Below, piece by piece: positions 17,498 to 26,822 of a DNA stretch of 64,000 bases. The notes under the pieces are model-generated. The model had not been told where the DNA came from and searched no databases. It saw nothing but the letters and a program-made list of their open reading frames with translations. Source of the stretch: Amphibacillus jilinensis Y1 (lineage in GTDB: Bacteria > Bacillota > Bacilli > Bacillales > Amphibacillaceae); assembly GCF_000306965.1 (NCBI RefSeq), contig NZ_JH976434.1:106401-170400 (forward strand), in the 5' to 3' direction. Made by a program: the position numbers and the translations under genes. Position 1 is the first letter of the stretch; each line of letters starts with the position of its first letter.

Positions 17498-19180
17498 TTA
17501 ATCATTAAAATGATCGGTAACAGCACCTATCGAAGAACAGGAAACATTATGTGCGTATTTCCCTAGTACACCTTTTTGATGGAGACGCGGTGGGACCCAT
17601 TGTTTGAAGCGCGTTTCAATTTCATCATCATCAAGATCGACCGAAATATCTTGAAGATCAGAATCAATCGTTACCCTATCCCCTTCTTGTAAAATCGCAA
17701 TTGGTCCTCTGTCTTGGGCTTCTGGAGCAATATGTCCAACAACTAGACCGTGAGTACCGCCTGAAAAACGACCATCGGTTAATAACGCAACCTTCTCGCC
17801 TAGTCCTTTACCCACTAAAATAGCAGAAATCGATAGCATCTCTGGCATACCAGGACCGCCCTTAGGACCTACACCTCGAATCACAAGCACATCACCTTCA
17901 TTAATTTTATTATCCATAACAGCTTGTGTTGCCTCGTTTTCATTGTCAAAGACACGTGCTGGACCAGTATGACGTTTTACTTTGACACCTGATACTTTTG
18001 CAACCGCGCCTCTTGGTGCCAAATTACCTTTTAAAATAACAAGCGGTCCTGTCTCTCGATAAGGTTGATCGAACGGACGAATGATTTGGCCATTATCCGT
18101 TAAGTCTGGAGCATCAGCTAGATTTTCTGCGACGGTTTTACCGGTAACTGTTAAACAATCTCCATGTAAATAACCATGTGCTAATAAGCGTTTCATTACC
18201 GCAGCAACACCACCGACTTTATACAAATCCTCCATGACATATTTACCGCTCGGTTTTAAATCAGCTAAATGTGGCACTCTCTTTTGTAAGCGATCAAAGT
18301 CATCAATCGTTAAATCAACTTCAACAGCATGAGCAATCGCCAATAAATGTAAAACGGCATTGGTTGAACCACCAAGTGCCATAACGACCGTAATTGCATT
18401 TTCAAAAGCTTTTTTAGTCATAATATCTTTCGGATAGATACCTTTTTCTAGCAAGTGATAAACCGCTTTACCAGCTCGTTCAACATCTTGGTATTTATCT
18501 TTTGATTCTGCTGGATTAGAGGAACTTCCAGGTAAACTCATGCCCATAGCTTCTACAGCTGAAGCCATTGTATTTGCTGTATACATACCTCCACAAGATC
18601 CGGCACCAGGGCAGGCCGCACATTCAATACCATGGAGATCTTCATCAGAAATATCCCCATTATTATACTTCCCTACCCCCTCAAATACAGAAACAATATC
18701 GAGCTTCTCTCCATTGCGATAGCCTGGTGCAATGGTTCCTCCATAAACAAATACTGATGGTACTTCGGAACGAGATATGGCAATCATACAACCAGGTATA
18801 TTTTTATCACATCCACCAATGGCGACATATCCATCCAAATTTTCCGCACCTACTACCGTCTCTATCGAGTCAGCAATCACATCACGGCTTGGCAGTGAAT
18901 AGCGCATACCATCCGTTCCCATCGATATCCCATCAGATACCGTTATTGTATTGAAAATCAGGGGCACACCACCAGCGTTTTTCGCGCCATCACGCGCTTT
19001 TTCTGCTAAGCCGTGTAAATGAATATTACAGGGGGTGACCTCACTCCATGTACTAGCAATCCCGATCATTGGTTTTGTGAAACTCTCATCTGTTAAACCA
19101 ACCGCCCGAAGCATAGCACGGTTGGGTGCTCTTTTTTCATCATCAAACACCTTACTTTTAATACGTAAATCTTTAGACAT
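17498..19180 (-). CDS. ilvD: Dihydroxy-acid dehydratase
   Basis: A 560-residue IlvD/Edd-family dehydratase that converts 2,3-dihydroxy-isovalerate and its homologue to the 2-oxo acids of valine, leucine and isoleucine synthesis. Fe-S and Mg ligands are visible: [11 protein letters not shown] (C124, D125, carbamylated K126), [16 protein letters not shown] (third Cys about 197) and GRFSGGTHG near the C-terminus. Length is normal. ATG at 19180 follows GAGGGAAACT. It stands alone without ilvBHC or leu genes, so it is either a displaced biosynthetic gene or a sugar-acid dehydratase relative; conservation of the branched-chain signature favours the former. No T-box leader was seen upstream. Confidence 0.92.
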   Translation of the reverse strand: MSKDLRIKSKVFDDEKRAPNRAMLRAVGLTDESFTKPMIGIASTWSEVTPCNIHLHGLAEKARDGAKNAGGVPLIFNTITVSDGISMGTDGMRYSLPSRDVIADSIETVVGAENLDGYVAIGGCDKNIPGCMIAISRSEVPSVFVYGGTIAPGYRNGEKLDIVSVFEGVGKYNNGDISDEDLHGIECAACPGAGSCGGMYTANTMASAVEAMGMSLPGSSSNPAESKDKYQDVERAGKAVYHLLEKGIYPKDIMTKKAFENAITVVMALGGSTNAVLHLLAIAHAVEVDLTIDDFDRLQKRVPHLADLKPSGKYVMEDLYKVGGVAAVMKRLLAHGYLHGDCLTVTGKTVAENLADAPDLTDNGQIIRPFDQPYRETGPLVILKGNLAPRGAVAKVSGVKVKRHTGPARVFDNENEATQAVMDNKINEGDVLVIRGVGPKGGPGMPEMLSISAILVGKGLGEKVALLTDGRFSGGTHGLVVGHIAPEAQDRGPIAILQEGDRVTIDSDLQDISVDLDDDEIETRFKQWVPPRLHQKGVLGKYAHNVSCSSIGAVTDHFND

Positions 19181-19281
19181 AGTTTCCCTCCATTCTTTCT
19201 TCTTTCACTATATCGATAATTCTACATGATTTCAATATTTTTGCTAAATTCAGAAAATTACGTCATACATGATAATTTTAA

Positions 19282-19443
19282 GTAAAACGATTCTTCAATC
19301 TTGGCAACTTTCGCTTCTCTCCAACTGACTGGACGTTGAATAAATCAGGGGATTAGCATCCGTTAGCTCCAGCTCTAGCCTATATAGATGAGCTCTGTTC
19401 TCTATTTTCTCGGGGGGGTTTGCGGTCGCTTATCTGTAATAAA
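19282..19443 (+). repeat. Dispersed intergenic repeat, copy e (full length)
   Basis: About 162 bp between divergent ilvD and the peptidase gene. Left end GTAAAACGATTCTTCAATC, inner CAACTGACTGGACGTTGAAT, right end TTGCGGTCGCTTATCTGTAA. It ends about 40 bases before the peptidase start, so it likely contributes sequence to that promoter or leader. Confidence 0.7.
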
Positions 19444-19481
19444 TATGTTATAGTGCAACACATACCTTGGAGGTGCATGTA

Positions 19482-20039
19482 ATGATTCGTCGACTTATCT
19501 TTGTAATCATTAGTTTATTTCTTTGCTTTCTTATTATACAAGTTGTTCGATTTCATATTGAATTAAACAGTCGTGAAATGCCAGATCAATTGCATCCTAT
19601 CGTAGCAGAAAAGAAAGATCAATTAATTGATCAGGCCAGTGATATAGATATTGATATTGTTATTACCGACGGCTTTCGATCTGTTGAGGAACAAAATCAG
19701 CTTTATCAACAGGGCAGAGCAACAGAAGGTTCTGTTGTGACTTATGCACAAGGTGGCGAATCCTATCACAATTATGGATTGGCTATTGATTTTGCACTTC
19801 AAACAGAGGATGGAGAAATTATTTGGGATATGCAATATGATGGAAATAATAGCGGAGCGCCCGATTGGTTTGAAGTCGTTGACATTGCTAAATCACTTGG
19901 CTTCACTTGGGGTGGAGATTGGGATCGATTCCCTGATTATCCACACCTTCAATTTGATGACGGATTAAGCATTCAACAATTACAACGTGGCTATCGACCT
20001 GGTGACGATTTACTAAAATTTATTTTCTTTATCGATTAA
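19482..20039 (+). CDS. CwlK-like L-Ala-D-Glu/D-Ala carboxypeptidase (M15)
   Basis: A 185-residue LAS-type (M15C) peptidase anchored by one N-terminal helix (residues 4-23), active outside the membrane on peptidoglycan stem peptides. Zinc ligands are in place: SYHNYGLAIDFA gives H96 and D103, PHLQF gives H155, and the substrate motif TDGFRSVEEQNQLY is present. Best match is the CwlK/YcdD group of L-Ala-D-Glu endopeptidases. Start: ATG at 19482, eight bases after TTGGAGG; an upstream in-frame TTG is part of that ribosome site. Single-gene unit; role in wall turnover is inferred. Confidence 0.85.
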   Translation: MIRRLIFVIISLFLCFLIIQVVRFHIELNSREMPDQLHPIVAEKKDQLIDQASDIDIDIVITDGFRSVEEQNQLYQQGRATEGSVVTYAQGGESYHNYGLAIDFALQTEDGEIIWDMQYDGNNSGAPDWFEVVDIAKSLGFTWGGDWDRFPDYPHLQFDDGLSIQQLQRGYRPGDDLLKFIFFID

Positions 20040-20108
20040 TGCGCACTGAAAACGTCATCAAGTTATGTTAAAATTGACGAATAGCTGTTTGAAAACGAGG
20101 TGATAATC

Positions 20109-20846
20109 GTGTATTTTTACGATCGATTGAAAGAGAATCAGCATTTATTAAATGAGACTGAACAAATGATTTTAGATTATTTGTTAGAGCATTCAGCTAA
20201 AATAAAAGATTTAACCGTTCGAGAAGTTGCAAAAGCACACTATACAGCACCAAATACCATTATTCGCTTATGTCAAAAACTTGGATTCAAAGGATTTACT
20301 GATTTTAAAGAAGGATTATATGCTGCTGAACAAACAAAAAAAGATTGGGTTGAAATCACTTCTTTAGATGAGCAAATTGTTAAAACGAAACAGTTAGTTA
20401 ATCCAAAAATTATTGATCAGGTTATCGACTGTATACATCATGCTGAAAAAATTTTATTTTTTGCGGTAGGGCTATCACGTTTCCCCGCTCAAGAATTAGA
20501 TGCACGCCTGCAATTAATAGGTAAAAATAGTCATATCTTTGTCGATCCACATGTTATGAAGCATAATGCCAGTCTCTTATCTAACAAAGATTTAGCTATT
20601 GCCATTAGCAATAGTGGGACAACAGATAATGTGCTGGCTGCAACTACTATTGCTAATGTAGCAGGCGCAAAAACGCTAAGCATCACCGGTTTCTCTACTA
20701 ATCCACTGGCTAAGCAAACACACTACCAGTTATATGGTTTTACTAGTAATATACGTGTGAGTGGGATTGATGCAGCTGATCGCTTTAGTATTCACTATCT
20801 TATTAACCTATTATTTAACGAGTACTTGAGGAAATATCATACATAA
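20109..20846 (+). CDS. RpiR/MurR-family transcriptional regulator
   Basis: A 245-residue regulator: HTH_6 domain at residues 1-75 (LTVREVAKAHYTAPNTIIRLCQKLGFKGF), then a SIS phosphosugar-binding domain (about 105-235; ILFFAVGLSRFPAQ, ISNSGTTDNV, GAKTLSITGF). Such proteins sense a sugar phosphate. It converges on the PTS/6-phospho-alpha-glucosidase operon, and RpiR-type GlvR/MalR regulators control such operons, so an alpha-glucoside-6-phosphate ligand is likely. Start: second GTG (20109), six bases after GAGGTGA. The stop codon TAA is formed by the first bases of a dispersed repeat. Confidence 0.86.
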   Translation: MYFYDRLKENQHLLNETEQMILDYLLEHSAKIKDLTVREVAKAHYTAPNTIIRLCQKLGFKGFTDFKEGLYAAEQTKKDWVEITSLDEQIVKTKQLVNPKIIDQVIDCIHHAEKILFFAVGLSRFPAQELDARLQLIGKNSHIFVDPHVMKHNASLLSNKDLAIAISNSGTTDNVLAATTIANVAGAKTLSITGFSTNPLAKQTHYQLYGFTSNIRVSGIDAADRFSIHYLINLLFNEYLRKYHT

Positions 20847-20980
20847 AACGAAGCTTCAATCAGGGGTTGGCGTTTTCCTTCACTGATTGGTAGTTGAATA
20901 AATCAGTGCATGAACAGCCGTTAATTCTTGCCTAATAGAAGTGTTGTGACGGACGTTTTGCGACCGTTATCTGGAATAAA
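20843..20980 (+). repeat. Dispersed intergenic repeat, copy f (full length)
   Basis: 138 bp. Left end ATAAAACGAAGCTTCAATCA, inner CACTGATTGGTAGTTGAAT then AATCAGTG, right end TTTTGCGACCGTTATCTGGA. The first four bases overlap the stop codon of the RpiR gene. Lies in a convergent gap. Confidence 0.75.
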
Positions 20981-20985
20981 CATAA

Positions 20986-21022
20986 TGAAGGCAGAAGTAG
21001 TTCCCACTACTTCTGCCTTTGC
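20986..21022. terminator. Bidirectional terminator between rpiR and malA
   Basis: 13-bp stem (20988-21000 with 21007-21019, AAGGCAGAAGTAG and its complement), 6-base loop, T-rich on the plus side. Serves the convergent genes. Confidence 0.8.
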
Positions 21023-21033
21023 CATCCTATTTT

Positions 21034-22356
21034 CTATTTTAACACTGGCCAATACTCTTTATTTGCTTCAATTAATGCATCTAACACTTGCCTAGCCTTT
21101 TTAGCATCAACAACCGTGCGATTCAACGTTAATGCTTGAAGGGCTTTTGTATACGATCCTTCAATATAAGCTTCAACTGTTAATTTTTCAAAAGCATGTT
21201 GCCCTTCAATCAAACCTTTATAAAAAGTATCAATCTTGCCCACCGCATAAGGTGCAGGTCCATTTTTGCCTAGTGAAGCAGCGACTTCAATCATTACATC
21301 ATCAGGCAGATTTGCAACGATACCATTGTTTCTCACAATCACTACATATGTCTTACGCAAATGGTTGGCGATCGATGCAGCCACTTCTACCATCATATCC
21401 CCATGTGCATCATTGTGAACAACACTAGAGTCTTGAGCTGTTCCATTATCAACAATACGTTTACATTCTGCAAATACTTTCTTTTCACGACCTTGCCGAA
21501 CTTCATCTGTACGCGTATAGGTCGGATCAAGCTTCGCCTGCTTATATTCAGGATAGAGATAATATTGTAAATACGTATTCGGTAAGTATTCCGGGAAGTC
21601 CCGTAACATATCCTCTACCATCGCATACGTATCTAACCATGATTGATCACGTTGCTCCGCATCAACTGGACGAAAACCACCATTTAAAACAATATCTTTA
21701 ATTTTAGGAGCCACATCCGTACCGTGCTCATCATAAATCGCTGTAAACCAACCAAAATGATTCAGACCAAAATATGTTGGCTCCAATTTATTTACATCAT
21801 GATCAATTAATTTCGCATATGAACGCATTAAATTAACCGGTTGGTCACAAATGTTAAGAATGCGATCATCTTCAGGAAAAATTTGATCTAGTGCTAACCC
21901 GACAATAGCTGCAGGATTTGTATAATTTAAAATCCAGGCATCAGGACTTAAACGTCGCACATCTCTAACCATTTCCACCATATCGCGAATGGATCGCAAA
22001 CCATAAGCAAAGCCACCTGGCCCACAGGTTTCTTGTCCAATTAAACCCATACTAAGTGGAATCTTTTCATCTTGCTCACGCATGGTAAAGCCACCTGTAC
22101 GCATTTGGCAGAATACGAAATCAACATCTTTATAAGCCACTTCTTTATCCGTTGTATATTGCACCTCAACCTCAGGTGCTTCTTCTTTAAATAATATTTC
22201 AGCAAATGCCCCAATCACATTTTGGCGTTCTGCATCAATATCATAAAGAACGACACGATTTAACGCAAATTGATTTAAATGTGTGGTCATCGCTTTTAAA
22301 ATACCTGGTGTCCAAGTTGATCCTCCACCAACTAATACAATATTATTTTTCTTCAT
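21034..22356 (-). CDS. malA: 6-phospho-alpha-glucosidase (GH4)
   Basis: A 440-residue GH4 glycosidase that hydrolyses maltose-6-phosphate and related 6-phospho-alpha-glucosides using NAD+ and Mn2+. Rossmann start LVGGGSTWTPGIL, metal ligands C170 (NICDQP) and H200 (GLNHFGW), plus GPGGFAYGLRSI and NPAAI motifs match GlvA/MalA. Start ATG at 22356 overlaps the PTS gene by 14 bases, so the two are coupled: the transporter phosphorylates and imports the sugar and this enzyme cleaves it. Cytoplasmic. Terminator follows 12 bases after the stop. Confidence 0.92.
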   Translation of the reverse strand: MKKNNIVLVGGGSTWTPGILKAMTTHLNQFALNRVVLYDIDAERQNVIGAFAEILFKEEAPEVEVQYTTDKEVAYKDVDFVFCQMRTGGFTMREQDEKIPLSMGLIGQETCGPGGFAYGLRSIRDMVEMVRDVRRLSPDAWILNYTNPAAIVGLALDQIFPEDDRILNICDQPVNLMRSYAKLIDHDVNKLEPTYFGLNHFGWFTAIYDEHGTDVAPKIKDIVLNGGFRPVDAEQRDQSWLDTYAMVEDMLRDFPEYLPNTYLQYYLYPEYKQAKLDPTYTRTDEVRQGREKKVFAECKRIVDNGTAQDSSVVHNDAHGDMMVEVAASIANHLRKTYVVIVRNNGIVANLPDDVMIEVAASLGKNGPAPYAVGKIDTFYKGLIEGQHAFEKLTVEAYIEGSYTKALQALTLNRTVVDAKKARQVLDALIEANKEYWPVLK

Positions 22357-23929
22357 TTCCCGGCACCCCTTTCACTTTATCGGCAATCCCTTCTACTTGT
22401 GGTCCATAAATAACTTGTAAGTGTGTATCATCAATTTTCACAATACCTGCCGCACCTGTTTCCTTTAAAGCTTTTTCATCAGCGATATTTACATCTTTTA
22501 AAACGAGACGAAGGCGAGTGAAACAGTTCTCAATTTCTTCAATGTTATTAACGCCACCTAATGCATGAACAATCGTTTCACCGATGTTACCCTCGTCATT
22601 GATAACAACATCTTGTCCCTCATCTGATTGCTCACGACCTGGTGTTTGCACATTTTTCTTCTTAATAATATATTTAAAGAAATGATAATAAGCAAAGGCG
22701 TAACCTATCCCAACAATCACCGCAAAGAACCAATTGGTTTCAGTTCCTTGCAGAACACCAAATACCGTTAAATCAATAATGCCCCCTTGAACATTACCAA
22801 TGACGACATTAAATAAATCCATTAACATAAAAGATAACCCTGACATTAAAGCATGAAAAATAAAAAGTATTGGTGAAACGAAAATAAATGAAAATTCAAT
22901 CGGTTCAGTTATTCCCGTTGTGAATGAAGCCAACAAAGCGGCATACAATAAACCTTTGACTCGCTTTTGTTCACCGCTTCTCGCTGTTCGAATAATAGCG
23001 AGTCCTGCAGCAGGAAGACCAAATACCATAAATGGTACCTTACCTTGTGCTAAAAAGCGTGTAGCCGAAGCCATTAAGTCAAAATCAAGAACATCTTGTG
23101 CAAGTGCTGTGTTAAAGATATTCAACGCACCGACAACTTGCTCACCTTCAATCATGGCAATGCCACCAATCGGTGTAAATCGAACAAGTTGATTTAAAAT
23201 ATGATGAAGACCTGTCGGAATTAATAAACGTTCCAGAAAACCAAATAAAAATGTTCCAAATGCCCCTGAACCTGCGATGATATTACCTAGTGCTTCAATT
23301 GCTGCTCCAAACAGTGGCCATACGTAATACATGATTAAACCTAGCAGTGGGACAATCACGGTCGTAATAATTGGAATAAATCGCTTACCACCAAAGAAAC
23401 TTATCGCTACTGGTAATTCAATGTTATAAAACTTATTATGCAGTGCTGCAACCAAACCACCTACTAAGATACCTGCAAAGACATTCATTCTTAAGGTGAA
23501 AATTCCAAGTACGCTCTCATATTGAGCATTCATTTGCGTGGCTTCTAACTCCGTCATCCCTTGTCCCATTAAATAATCAATTGACGTCGTTTCTACCGTA
23601 TATCCATTGAGAGCTAATATATAGTTCAACGTAACATGAAATATAATAAATCCAATCACTGCTGAAAAAGCTGCCGTCGGCTTCTCTTTTCTTGCCATTC
23701 CTATTGCGATCGATACCGCAAATAAAATAGGTAGGTTTCCAAATAATGCTCCTGCTAATGCTCGAACAAAACCAATAACATCTTGTACACCTGAAAATGA
23801 AACAAACGTCTCCCCTACAATATCTGGATTCTGTAAGACAGAAGCTAGTCCTAAAAAGATACCTGCTGCAGCTATAATTGAAATCGGCATCATTAATGAT
23901 TTCCCTAGCTTTTGAAAAAAGTCTTTCAT
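22343..23929 (-). CDS. malP: Alpha-glucoside PTS transporter, EIICB (MalP/GlvC-like)
   Basis: A 528-residue PTS permease of the glucose superfamily. Residues 1-420 form the EIIC membrane domain (FLERLLIPTGLHHILNQL and TGITEPIEFSF, a sugar-binding motif). Residues 450-520 form the EIIB domain, with the phosphorylated Cys in EEIENCFTRLRL. No EIIA domain is present, so a glucose-type EIIA encoded elsewhere must donate phosphate. First gene of a two-gene operon with malA; a cre-like box sits about 50 bases upstream. Substrate maltose or another alpha-glucoside is inferred from the partner enzyme. Confidence 0.9.
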   Translation of the reverse strand: MKDFFQKLGKSLMMPISIIAAAGIFLGLASVLQNPDIVGETFVSFSGVQDVIGFVRALAGALFGNLPILFAVSIAIGMARKEKPTAAFSAVIGFIIFHVTLNYILALNGYTVETTSIDYLMGQGMTELEATQMNAQYESVLGIFTLRMNVFAGILVGGLVAALHNKFYNIELPVAISFFGGKRFIPIITTVIVPLLGLIMYYVWPLFGAAIEALGNIIAGSGAFGTFLFGFLERLLIPTGLHHILNQLVRFTPIGGIAMIEGEQVVGALNIFNTALAQDVLDFDLMASATRFLAQGKVPFMVFGLPAAGLAIIRTARSGEQKRVKGLLYAALLASFTTGITEPIEFSFIFVSPILFIFHALMSGLSFMLMDLFNVVIGNVQGGIIDLTVFGVLQGTETNWFFAVIVGIGYAFAYYHFFKYIIKKKNVQTPGREQSDEGQDVVINDEGNIGETIVHALGGVNNIEEIENCFTRLRLVLKDVNIADEKALKETGAAGIVKIDDTHLQVIYGPQVEGIADKVKGVPGNEEK

Positions 23930-24355
23930 TGTTCAATCCCTCCCCTGTTGTTTTGATAGTTTAAATATAATTGACAAAGAAACCGATTACAATGACGTTA
24001 ACTCTGTTCTTAACAAGATTAGAGGATAAGGACATGTACACAAATATGTGTCTTTGTACACGATTATTTGATGCGTGATCAAACAAAGTAACAGCAACTC
24101 TACTTTATTATCCACTATATCGAATCCATTTCCTAATTTATTTTCTCATAAAAAACGGCTATTCTTAATCAATTGACATTTTGTAGGCGTGAGATGCAAA
24201 TGAAATCCCTATATTGTAAACGCGCGACATTTAGCAATCCCTTCGCTTTATATAAATATGTTTTCAAGCTAACTTTAGTTGCGTTTTTTACTAATCAAGT
24301 TAGCTGAGTCAATGCCTTACTTTAAGAAACTAAAACGTGCTTTACTATCACCAAA
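23930..24355. promoter_or_regulatory. Control region of the alpha-glucoside PTS operon
   Basis: No gene in about 430 bases. It holds the cre-like box at 23978 and, further upstream, an imperfect inverted repeat TGTACACAAA / TTTGTACA (24035-24060) that could be the RpiR operator. A second inverted pair AAGCTAACTT / AAGTTAGCT lies at 24267-24305. Operator assignment is a guess. Confidence 0.4.
23978..23991 (-). promoter_or_regulatory. cre-like CcpA site before malP
   Basis: Minus-strand TGTAATCGGTTTCT matches the cre consensus TGWAANCGNTNWCA except for the last base. 49 bases upstream of the PTS start, a normal place for catabolite repression. Confidence 0.6.
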
Positions 24356-24388
24356 TAAAGACCGAATGATCTCATCCCATTCGGTCTC
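24356..24388 (-). terminator. Terminator of the SAM-regulated operon
   Basis: Stem AGACCGAATG / CATTCGGTCT (24359-24368, 24378-24387), with T-rich sequence following on the minus strand, 32 bases after the ligase stop. Confidence 0.8.
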
Positions 24389-24419
24389 TTCTCAGCTTAT
24401 TTACTTTTCACCTCGCTTC

Positions 24420-26069
24420 TTAAGACGACATAGAAATACGGTCGTGTTCCCGTTGCTTTAATTCTCTTCTCAAGATCTTCCCGCTAATCTTTGTTTTCGG
24501 CAATTGATCAACGACTTCGATCTCTTTAGGCGCAGCATGAGCAGCTAGTCGTTTACGGACATGCTGGCGTATCTCTTCAATTAATGTATTGGACACCACA
24601 TAATCTGATCGTAGTGTAATAAAGGCTTTAACAATCTCGCCCCTAATCGGATCAGGCTTACCAATCACACCTGCTTCAGCTACAGCAGGGTGTTCAATTA
24701 ATGAACTTTCTACTTCAAACGGACCAATCCGTTCACCAGATGAATTAATCATATCATCATTGCGGCCTTGAAAGAAAACATAGCCATCGTCATCCTGATA
24801 AGCCAAATCACCCGATACATACCAACCCGGATAACGAAAATATTCTTGGTATTTGCTTTCATTATTCCAAATGGTTTTCATCAAACCCGGCCACGAGGTT
24901 TTTACCGCTAATTGTCCAACTGTACCTCTAGGCAACACCTGACCAGCTTCATCTAAAATTCCTACTTCTATCCCTGGAAAAGGACGCCCCATTGATCCCG
25001 GTTTTATCGGTTGTGATGGTAAATTAACAATCAGATGTCCGCCTGTTTCTGTCATCCACCATGTATCATGAATACGTAAATGCCACTCACGAAATGCCCA
25101 ATGGATCACTTCAGGATTGAGCGGTTCACCGACACTTAAAACGTGGCGTAAGCTAGCAAGGTTATAGTTAGCATATAAATCACCTTTTGACATTAACAGA
25201 CGAAAGGCAGTTGGTGCACTGTACCAAATCGTAACACCTAGTTGCTCAATAATTTGGTACCAATCTTCGGCTTTAAATCGCCCCGCCTGAATCACGATAG
25301 TAGCTCGATTTAACCAAGGTGCAAATAAACCATAGACACTACCCGTTACCCAGCCGGGGTGTGACGTACACCAATAAATATCGTGATCGTGAATATCAAG
25401 TACCCATTTTCCCGTCAGGGCATGATGGGACACCGCACGATGTGCATGGAGAACACCTTTCGGTTTACCTGTTGAACCACTCGTGTAATGGATTAACATG
25501 CCATCGTCGGCATCTAACCATTCTACATACCGATCACCTTGAGTAACTTGATCGGAGATATCTTCTTGATAAAGCACCGTTTCTATTGATGGTACCTGCT
25601 GCCGATCAATACGTTGCCCCAATTCTTTATCGGTAATTAATAATTTACCTTGGCAATCATTAATACGATCATGGACAGCATCCCCCATAAATCCTTCAAA
25701 TAATGGTCCTGCTATCGCCCCAATCCGAATTGTCGCTAAAATCGCTACATAACAGTCTGGATTTTTCGGGAGAAAGATGAACACACGATCACCTTTTTTC
25801 ACATGATTAGCTCGTAAAATCTGTACGTAATGGTCAACATGGTCTTGAACTTCTTTAAACGTTAGGGTCTGATGTTGCTGCTGATTAATATAATGTAGAG
25901 CAGTTTTTTCACCATGTCCCTCTTCAACATGACGATCAATCGTTTCATAAGCAGCATTTATTTTCTTCTTATTAAACCATTCATTATCTTCCCATCTAAA
26001 CGTATGATAACGCGATTGATAATCATCAAGTTGGTATACCCCTTCATTCGGTTGTAAAATGTTTGACAC
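24420..26069 (-). CDS. acsA: Acetyl-CoA synthetase-like acyl-CoA ligase
   Basis: A 549-residue AMP-forming ligase. Adenylation motifs: HYTSGSTGKPKGV (P-loop), TWWMTETGG, WYVSGDLAYQDDDGY, and a C-terminal lysine motif TKISGKILRRELK. WCTSHPGWVTGSVYG is typical of acetyl-CoA synthetases of the Firmicute AcsA group. It would form acetyl-CoA (or a related acyl-CoA). It is the last gene of a SAM-riboswitch operon, so it may supply acetyl-CoA for O-acetylhomoserine or activate the acid imported by the adjacent ABC system. Start: GTG at 26069, seven bases after AGGGGGAG; a GTG at 26099 overlapping ssuB lacks a ribosome site. Confidence 0.82.
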   Translation of the reverse strand: MSNILQPNEGVYQLDDYQSRYHTFRWEDNEWFNKKKINAAYETIDRHVEEGHGEKTALHYINQQQHQTLTFKEVQDHVDHYVQILRANHVKKGDRVFIFLPKNPDCYVAILATIRIGAIAGPLFEGFMGDAVHDRINDCQGKLLITDKELGQRIDRQQVPSIETVLYQEDISDQVTQGDRYVEWLDADDGMLIHYTSGSTGKPKGVLHAHRAVSHHALTGKWVLDIHDHDIYWCTSHPGWVTGSVYGLFAPWLNRATIVIQAGRFKAEDWYQIIEQLGVTIWYSAPTAFRLLMSKGDLYANYNLASLRHVLSVGEPLNPEVIHWAFREWHLRIHDTWWMTETGGHLIVNLPSQPIKPGSMGRPFPGIEVGILDEAGQVLPRGTVGQLAVKTSWPGLMKTIWNNESKYQEYFRYPGWYVSGDLAYQDDDGYVFFQGRNDDMINSSGERIGPFEVESSLIEHPAVAEAGVIGKPDPIRGEIVKAFITLRSDYVVSNTLIEEIRQHVRKRLAAHAAPKEIEVVDQLPKTKISGKILRRELKQREHDRISMSS

Positions 26070-26095
26070 TGTAAACTCCCCCTTTGCCTTCTCAA

Positions 26096-26821
26096 TCACT
26101 GACTAAAGTCAAGTTGATTGAGAATATCTGTTTTGTAATGAGCGAATTCAACTGAGCCTCGATTACGAGGATGTTGCTGTTCAACACGAATTGTTTTAAT
26201 TATTCTGCCAGGTTGATCACGTAAAACAACGATACGGTCACAAAGATATAATGCCTCATCAATATCATGAGTAACGAGCACCATTGTCGTTTGATACTTC
26301 TCCCATATTTCTAACAATAAATCTTGCAACTGCATTTTTGTGAAGGCATCAAGTGCACTAAATGGCTCGTCAAGCAATAAAATTTCCGGACTAGTCACTA
26401 GTGCACGCGCAATTGCAACACGTTGGGCCATTCCACCAGACAATTGCCGAGGATATAAGTTTTCTTTCCCGGTTAACCCAACATATTCAATGAAGCGTTT
26501 TGCACGATCAAAAACAGCTTGTTGTTTGCCTTTGATTCCAAAAGTTATATTATCTTGAACGGTTAACCAGGGTAGCAACCGTGGTTCTTGAAAAATAAAA
26601 CCCGTTGTGGCGTGCACACCTTGTATAACTTGACCATTTATAGCGATTGTCCCACGATAGTCCTGATCCAAACCAGAAATAGCCCGTAATAATGTACTTT
26701 TACCACACCCGCTCGTACCGAGTAAGCCTACGATTTCACCTTTCTCAACAGAAAGGCTAATATCTTTAATCACATCAACATCAGCAAAACGTCTTGAGAT
26801 ATTTTCTAAAACTAATGTCAC
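26096..26821 (-). CDS. ssuB: Sulfonate/nitrate-type ABC transporter ATPase (SsuB-like)
   Basis: A 241-residue ATPase of the nitrate/taurine/sulfonate family. Walker A GTSGCGKST (about residues 36-44), Q-loop GFIFQEPRLLPWLT (the PRLLPW stretch is typical of SsuB/TauB/NrtD), signature LSGGMAQR, Walker B ILLLDEPFSALD, H-loop LVTHD. Energises uptake by the SsuA- and SsuC-like proteins. Start: GTG at 26821, five bases after GGGGGAG and one base after the permease stop. The substrate is not fixed by sequence; SAM control points to an organosulfur compound. Confidence 0.85.
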   Translation of the reverse strand: MTLVLENISRRFADVDVIKDISLSVEKGEIVGLLGTSGCGKSTLLRAISGLDQDYRGTIAINGQVIQGVHATTGFIFQEPRLLPWLTVQDNITFGIKGKQQAVFDRAKRFIEYVGLTGKENLYPRQLSGGMAQRVAIARALVTSPEILLLDEPFSALDAFTKMQLQDLLLEIWEKYQTTMVLVTHDIDEALYLCDRIVVLRDQPGRIIKTIRVEQQHPRNRGSVEFAHYKTDILNQLDFSQ

Positions 26822-26822
26822 C

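Noticed and set aside
23577-23936. 119-codon minus-strand frame overlapping malP
   Set aside because: It lies inside malP in another frame, has no ribosome site and the malP frame has clear PTS motifs. Shadow frame.
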